Positions 6,767 through 10,121 of a stretch of DNA of 10,121 nt are shown here, one piece after another. Every line of letters begins with the position of its first letter. Position 1 is the first letter of the stretch. A program made the position numbers and the translations under genes. Under the pieces are notes generated by a model. That model saw only the letters and a list, made by a program, of their open reading frames with translations, ran no database searches and was not told where the DNA came from. Origin of the DNA: JBDHRG01 sp039807445 (GTDB lineage Bacteria; Pseudomonadota; Gammaproteobacteria; Competibacterales; Competibacteraceae). Location: contig JBDHRG010000137.1 in the NCBI GenBank assembly GCA_039807445.1, positions 1-10,121 on the forward strand, written 5' to 3'.

Positions 6767-6930
6767 TCAGCGCGCGCCGGCGGCGCGCAGCAGGGCGGCG
6801 ATGGGTCGGTAGCCGCGGCGCTCGGCGTGCTCGAGCGGCGTGACGCCTTCGGCGTCGGGCAGGTTGACGTCGGCGCCGGCGGCGATCAGCTGGCGGACGA
6901 TGTCCTGGTGCGCGGGGCCGCCGTCGGACA
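6767..6930 (-). pseudogene. 3' remnant of an ankyrin-repeat protein gene
   Basis: The minus strand reads DGGPAHQDIVRQLIAAGADV, then NLPDAEGVTPLEHAERRGY, then RPIAALLRAAGAR and a stop at 6767. This is one ankyrin repeat plus a C-terminal capping helix: a helix ending LIAAGADVN, the TPL turn, and the next helix pair. The normal end of the gene seems intact. Upstream of about 6930 the ankyrin signal stops abruptly and the plus strand instead encodes a LysR-type regulator. The frame stays open to an ATG at 7093, but that added part is only the antisense of the LysR gene. It is read as a truncated, dead gene fragment. Confidence 0.6.
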
Positions 6931-7470
6931 GCGGATCCGCCGGCTCGAGGCGCAGCTCGGCTGCGAGCTGTTCGACCGCAGCGGACGCTACGTGGTCGCC
7001 ACGCCGGAGGGCGAGCGTCTGCTGGGCTATGCGCGCCGCATCGCGCAGCTGCTCGACGAGGCGGTGGCGCAGATCACCCAGAGCGCCGGCCAAGGCGGCT
7101 GTGCTGGCTCGACAGCCGCGATCGCCCCGCGCTCGCGCGCGAGCTGCTGCCGCTGGCGGTCTTCCCGGTCGGCGGGCTGTACCGCAGCGAGATGACCCAG
7201 GCGCTCGAGGCCATGGGCAGGCACTGGCGCATCGCCTACGTCAGCGCCAGCCTCGCGAGCCTGTGCGCGGCGGTCGAGGACGGTCTCGGCATCACCCTGC
7301 TGCCGCGCCGCCTGGCGGGGGCGGGACATCGTGTGCTGGGCCCGGAGCAGGGCTTCGCCCCCGTGCCCGATCTGGAACTCACCCTGCACGCCCAGTCCGA
7401 GCTGCCGGCCCCCACCCGAGACCTCGCCGCCCAGCTGATCGCCGTGTGCGAGCGCGCGATGAGGGCGTAG
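6929..7470 (+). pseudogene. Decayed LysR-type regulator, 5' end and central part missing
   Basis: Two pieces of a LysR-family regulator follow each other in different frames. The first (about 6929-7075) reads QRIRRLEAQLGCELFDRSG, then RYVVATPEGERLLGYARRI and on to LLDEAVAQI. This is the recognition helix end, wing and linker helix of the DNA-binding domain, lacking its first ~30 residues. The second (about 7099-7470, a different frame) reads LCWLDSRDRPALARELLPLA, then VFPVGGLYRSEM, DGLGITLLPRR and so on to a TAG stop. This is the end of the effector-binding domain. Against a usual length of about 290-300 residues, about 100 middle codons are missing. The break between the pieces is at about 7076-7100. 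With no start, a frame change and half the sensor gone, it cannot work as a regulator. Confidence 0.75.
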
Positions 7471-7498
7471 CGAACCGTGGACGCCGTCCGCGGGTTCG
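7471..7498 (+). terminator. Hairpin after the LysR remnant, possible terminator
   Basis: CGAACC (7471-7476) pairs with GGTTCG (7493-7498), with an inner GGAC/GTCC stem (7479-7482 and 7486-7489), directly after the TAG of the LysR remnant. It is followed by GTTTA, a short T-tract. This suits a weak intrinsic terminator of the old regulator gene and would separate it from the czc operon. The rest of the gap up to 7562 should hold the czc promoter, but I see no clear -35/-10 pair there. Confidence 0.35.
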
Positions 7499-7562
7499 GT
7501 TTAGGATGCCGGGCGCCATCGCCGCGATGGTCCGAACAAGAAACCACAGGGACTCCCGCCGC

Positions 7563-7922
7563 ATGAACCGGCTGCGCGCCGTGCTGCTGACCGTGCTGAT
7601 GCTGGCCCTGCCGCTGCATGCGCTCGCGGCGGCGGTGCCGGCGTGGCAGGCGCACGCGCACGCCGCCGGAACGCCGCAGCACGGGCACGTCGTCCACCTG
7701 CACCAGGACGGCGCCAAGCTGCACTCGGTCGAGCAGGACGGCCACGGCCAGCCGGGCAAGGTGCTCGGCGAGCACGACACCGGGCAGTGCACCACCCCCG
7801 CGGCGCCGTTCGCCGCGCGTCTCGCGTTCGGCCACGATTTCACCGCCGAGCGCGTGGCCGCGCTTGCGCCGCACGCGACCTTCCACATCCCCGACCGGCT
7901 GCAGCGCCCGCCCCAGGCCTGA
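7563..7922 (+). CDS. czcI: CzcI-like His-rich periplasmic protein of a metal efflux operon
   Basis: This small exported protein of 119 residues has a signal peptide (MNRLRAVLLTVLMLALPLHA, cleavage near ALA at 21-23). The mature part is short and rich in histidine, including HAHAAGTPQHGHVVHLH (31-47), H54, H61 and H71, with a single Cys at 76. CzcI proteins encoded just before czcCBA have this size, signal and His-richness, and are thought to bind metal or to tune expression. The exact role is not settled. The ATG at 7563 is the only sensible start, although its AGGGA site is rather far away (about 13 bases). The frame stays open upstream from 6840, but that part is out-of-frame LysR remnant. 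The call rests on position before czcC and overall character more than on a domain. Confidence 0.7.
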   Translation: MNRLRAVLLTVLMLALPLHALAAAVPAWQAHAHAAGTPQHGHVVHLHQDGAKLHSVEQDGHGQPGKVLGEHDTGQCTTPAAPFAARLAFGHDFTAERVAALAPHATFHIPDRLQRPPQA

Positions 7923-7943
7923 CCCCTCGCAGCACACCGTGAG

Positions 7944-7962
7944 CGGCCCGACCACCGGGCCG
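7944..7962 (+). promoter_or_regulatory. Hairpin between czcI and czcC
   Basis: CGGCCCG (7944-7950) and CGGGCCG (7956-7962) form a perfect 7-bp stem with a 5-base loop, in the 102-base gap between the two genes. No T-run follows. It may protect the czcI message or reduce read-through into czcC. It also covers a possible upstream GTG start of czcC at 7962, which argues against use of that start. Confidence 0.4.
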
Positions 7963-8024
7963 TGACGGCTCCGAACGCCTGCGCGCCCGCCGCGCGGCGC
8001 CCCCTGTTCCACCGCGAGGGAACC

Positions 8025-9221
8025 ATGAACACCTCGATCCCGATCGCCATCGTTCTGATGGCGAGCTGCGTCGCGCTGCGCGCCGACGCCGCCGGCCTCG
8101 GCGAAACGCTCGAGCGCGTCTGGGAGCGCAATCCCAAGGCGCGCGCCTTCGAGGCGCGCCGTGCCGCCGTCGCCGCCCGTGCCGACATCGCCGAAGGCTG
8201 GCTGGCCGCGCCGCCGAGCGCCGGCGCCATCTTCCAGACCGACCAGTTGACCGAAGACCGCGGCGCGCGCGAGCTCGACCTCGAGCTCGAGCTGCCGCTG
8301 TGGTGGAGCGGCGAGCGCGAGGCGCGCGCCGGGCTGGCCGCGCGCGAAGACGAGGGCCTGGAGCGCGAAGCGCAGGCGCTGCGCCTCGAGCTCGCCGGCC
8401 AGCTGCGCGAAGCCGCGTGGACGCTGGCGCTGGCCGAGGCCGAGCTGAAGCTCGCCGAGCGCCAGGCGGCCGATGCCCAGAAGCTCGCGCGCGACGTCGA
8501 GCGCCGCGTCGAGGTCGGCGAGCTGGCCGAGACCGACGCGCTGCTGGCGCGCGACGAAGCGCTGGCCGCGAAGCAGGCGGCGCTCGAGCAGCACGACGCG
8601 CTGCGCGAGGCGCGCAGCGCCTGGCGCACGCTGAGCGGCGGCGATGCGCTGCCTTCCCCGCTCGAAGAGCCGGTCGCCACCGCCTCGGCCGAGCAACACC
8701 CCGAGCGTCTCGCCGCTCTCAGTGCCGCCGATGCCGCCGAAGCGAAGGTTCGCCTCGCCGGGCGTGCGCTCGACGAGCGGCCCAAGCTCACGCTCGGCGG
8801 CAAGCGCGATCGCGGCGCCAGCGGCGAGGACTGGGACAACAGCCTCATCATCGGCTTCTCGATCCCGTTCGGCGGCGATCGCTTCCGCCGCGCCGAGGTC
8901 GAGGAGGCCCGCGCCGAACTGCTCGACGCCGCCGCCAGCCAGGCGCTGGCCGAGGAGCGCATCCCGCTCGAGGCCGATACGGCGCGCGAGGCGCTGGCGC
9001 TCGAAGAGGCGCGCCTCGCCCAGGCGCGCGAACGCCAGTCGCTGACGGGCAAGAACCTGGCACTGACGCAGAAGAGCTTCGCGCTGGGCCAGACCGACCT
9101 GCCGAGCCTGCTGCGCATCCGCACCGCCGCCGTCAACGCCGAGGCCCAAGCGACGCAGCAGCGGCTTCGCGTCGGCCGTGCCCGCGCCCGCCTGAACCAG
9201 GCCCTGGGAGTCCTGCCGTGA
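8025..9221 (+). CDS. czcC: CzcC-like outer-membrane factor (TolC family)
   Basis: This is the outer-membrane channel of a tripartite RND metal-efflux pump, 398 residues, near the usual 400-420 for CzcC. It is mostly Ala/Glu/Arg/Leu-rich helix, as expected for the periplasmic barrel, and shows the twofold TolC repeat: RVEVGELAETDALLARDEAL (161-180) matches SFALGQTDLPSLLRIRTAAV (351-370) at the Gly-x-x-x-x-x-Leu-Leu turn. The strand segments LELELPLWWSGERE (86-99) and IIGFSIPFGGDRFRRAE (275-291) fit the beta-barrel entry points. The ATG at 8025 follows GAGGGA at good spacing. Its n-region has no positive charge; C15 is a weak lipobox (MASC), or cleavage may follow ADA at 21-23. A longer GTG start at 7962 would add Arg-rich residues but has no ribosome site. 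It overlaps czcB by 4 bases. Confidence 0.9.
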   Translation: MNTSIPIAIVLMASCVALRADAAGLGETLERVWERNPKARAFEARRAAVAARADIAEGWLAAPPSAGAIFQTDQLTEDRGARELDLELELPLWWSGEREARAGLAAREDEGLEREAQALRLELAGQLREAAWTLALAEAELKLAERQAADAQKLARDVERRVEVGELAETDALLARDEALAAKQAALEQHDALREARSAWRTLSGGDALPSPLEEPVATASAEQHPERLAALSAADAAEAKVRLAGRALDERPKLTLGGKRDRGASGEDWDNSLIIGFSIPFGGDRFRRAEVEEARAELLDAAASQALAEERIPLEADTAREALALEEARLAQARERQSLTGKNLALTQKSFALGQTDLPSLLRIRTAAVNAEAQATQQRLRVGRARARLNQALGVLP

Positions 9222-10121
9222 TCCGTTCCTTGCTGCCGATGATTGCCCTGCTGCCGGCGCTCGCCTTCGCGCACGGCGGCGAAGACCACGGCGAGGCCAA
9301 GCCCGCTGCGGCGGTCGCCACCGCGGCGCCGCGCTTCGAAGCCACCAGCGCCGAGTTCCAGCTGCTCGGCATCCTCGAGGCCGACGGCCACGGGCTGACG
9401 CTGTACCTCGACCGCTACGCCAGCAACGCGCCGGTCGCCGGCGCGCGCCTGGCGCTCGAGGCCGGCGGCAAGCCGCTCGCCGTGGTCGAGGCCGGCGACG
9501 GCGTCTACCGCGTCGACGAGGCCGGTGCGCTGGCGCAGCCCGGCACGCACGAGCTGATCGCGACCATCGACGCCGGCGGCGTCCAGGACGTGCTGCTCGG
9601 CAACCTGGTGGCCACCGAGCCTGCTGCCGCCGGCGCAACGCCCGCGAACGGCGCCGCTTCGGCCTGGTGGCCGGTGCTCGGCGCCGGCGCCGCCGGGCTG
9701 GTGCTCGGGCTGTTGCTCGGCCGCATCCGCGTGCCCAAGGGCGCCGCGGCGCTGGCCGGTGCCGCGATCGTCGCGGCGGCCCTGCTGCACGCCGGGCCGG
9801 CCGCCGCGCACGGTGGCGAAGACCATGGCGATGGCAAGGCCGCAGCGCCAGCCGTCGGCGCCGGTGACGCGCCGAGCCGCCTGCCCGACGCCAGCCTGTT
9901 CGTGCCCAAGCCGGCGCAGCGCCTGCTGGGGCTGCGCACACAGCTCGGTGAGGCCGGCGAAACGCCGCGCACGCTGGTGTTCCCGGGCCACCTGCTGGCC
10001 GACCCCAACCACAGCGGCCGCGTGCAGGCGACGCAGGAAGGGCGCATCGAGCCCGCCAACGGCGCCTTCCCGCACAGCGGCCAGCGCGTCGCAGCCGGCG
10101 AGGTGCTCGCCTGGCTGGTGC
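9218..10121 (+). CDS. czcB: CzcB-like periplasmic adaptor with N-terminal extra domain (runs off window)
   Basis: This is the membrane-fusion subunit linking the RND pump to CzcC. It starts at GTG 9218 inside the czcC stop (GTGA overlap), with GGGAG 7 bases upstream, and stays open to the window edge (301 codons). Residues 1-18 are a signal peptide (MIRSLLPMIALLPALAFA), followed by HGGEDHG (19-25). Residues about 40-132 look like a beta-sandwich domain. Residues 150-168 form a membrane segment, then a basic loop RIRVPK (169-174), then a second hydrophobic segment (176-197), and HGGEDHG again (198-204). The true adaptor starts at about 226: LFVPKPAQRLLGLRT, DPNHSGRVQATQEGRIEP and GQRVAAGEVLAWLV, the CzcB/CusB pattern. 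The second segment looks like the signal peptide of an ordinary CzcB made internal by a fusion. The rest of the gene lies beyond the window. Confidence 0.88.
   Translation, partial: MIRSLLPMIALLPALAFAHGGEDHGEAKPAAAVATAAPRFEATSAEFQLLGILEADGHGLTLYLDRYASNAPVAGARLALEAGGKPLAVVEAGDGVYRVDEAGALAQPGTHELIATIDAGGVQDVLLGNLVATEPAAAGATPANGAASAWWPVLGAGAAGLVLGLLLGRIRVPKGAAALAGAAIVAAALLHAGPAAAHGGEDHGDGKAAAPAVGAGDAPSRLPDASLFVPKPAQRLLGLRTQLGEAGETPRTLVFPGHLLADPNHSGRVQATQEGRIEPANGAFPHSGQRVAAGEVLAWLV

Noticed and set aside
5301..6812. A 503-codon plus-strand frame
   Set aside because: It is the antisense of creatinase extended into the upstream intergenic region; composition is Val/Arg/Asp/His noise without motifs.
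6767..7093. A 108-residue minus-strand protein with an ankyrin C-terminus
   Set aside because: Only the last ~54 residues are ankyrin; the first half is the complement of LysR coding, so the frame is a chance chimera over a junction.
6840..7562. Upstream extension of the czcI frame
   Set aside because: This part is LysR remnant read out of frame; the signal peptide begins at ATG 7563.
7962..8024. GTG start for czcC at 7962
   Set aside because: It lies in a hairpin and has no Shine-Dalgarno site, while ATG 8025 has GAGGGA. It is kept in mind only because it would add positive charge before the signal peptide.
7236..10075. Two overlapping ~900-codon minus-strand frames
   Set aside because: Both lie opposite czcI, czcC and czcB. 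One is Arg/Ala and the other Ser/Ala/Arg low-complexity, with no ribosome site and no recognisable domain.

Overview
The window is high-GC DNA, probably from a betaproteobacterium. The basis is a CzcI/CzcC/CzcB-type metal efflux operon next to closely packed catabolic genes with good Shine-Dalgarno sites. A Rhodocyclales-like host (Thauera/Azoarcus type) is my guess from the style of the czc genes, not something shown. No rRNA, tRNA, CRISPR or intact mobile element is visible.

Region 1 (about 1-6521, all minus strand) is a creatinine/creatine utilisation cluster. In order of transcription it holds creatinase (6521-5310), a 369-base gap with a likely promoter, then an operon: Tat-exported PotD-like binding protein (4940-3804), two permeases overlapping by 4 bases (3726-2818 and 2821-2018), an ATPase (1984-899) and creatininase (811-32). 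Both hydrolases keep the catalytic residues known from the Pseudomonas enzymes at the same residue numbers. The reading is import of creatinine or creatine, creatinine to creatine by creatininase, and creatine to sarcosine plus urea by creatinase. Sarcosine oxidation and urea use are not encoded here. An importer of the spermidine/putrescine family sitting between the two enzymes is the most interesting system in the window, because it suggests a dedicated creatinine/creatine ABC transporter.

Region 2 (about 6522-7562) is a scar. It holds an intergenic stretch with inverted and direct repeats, the last ~54 codons of an ankyrin-repeat protein on the minus strand, and, abutting it at about 6930, a LysR-type regulator gene on the plus strand. 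The LysR gene has lost its 5' end and a large central part and changes frame in between.

Region 3 (7563-10121, plus strand) is the start of a heavy-metal RND efflux operon: a small His-rich CzcI-like periplasmic protein, a CzcC-like TolC-family outer-membrane protein, and a CzcB-like adaptor that overlaps czcC by 4 bases (GTGA) and runs off the window end. The adaptor carries an extra N-terminal periplasmic domain and an internal membrane hairpin before the usual adaptor part, and the motif HGGEDHG occurs twice. The RND pump gene (czcA) would be expected just beyond the window.

Base composition is uneven. Single 60-base lines counted by hand give 53-62% GC in the binding protein and first permease, and 68-75% in both hydrolase genes and the czc genes.
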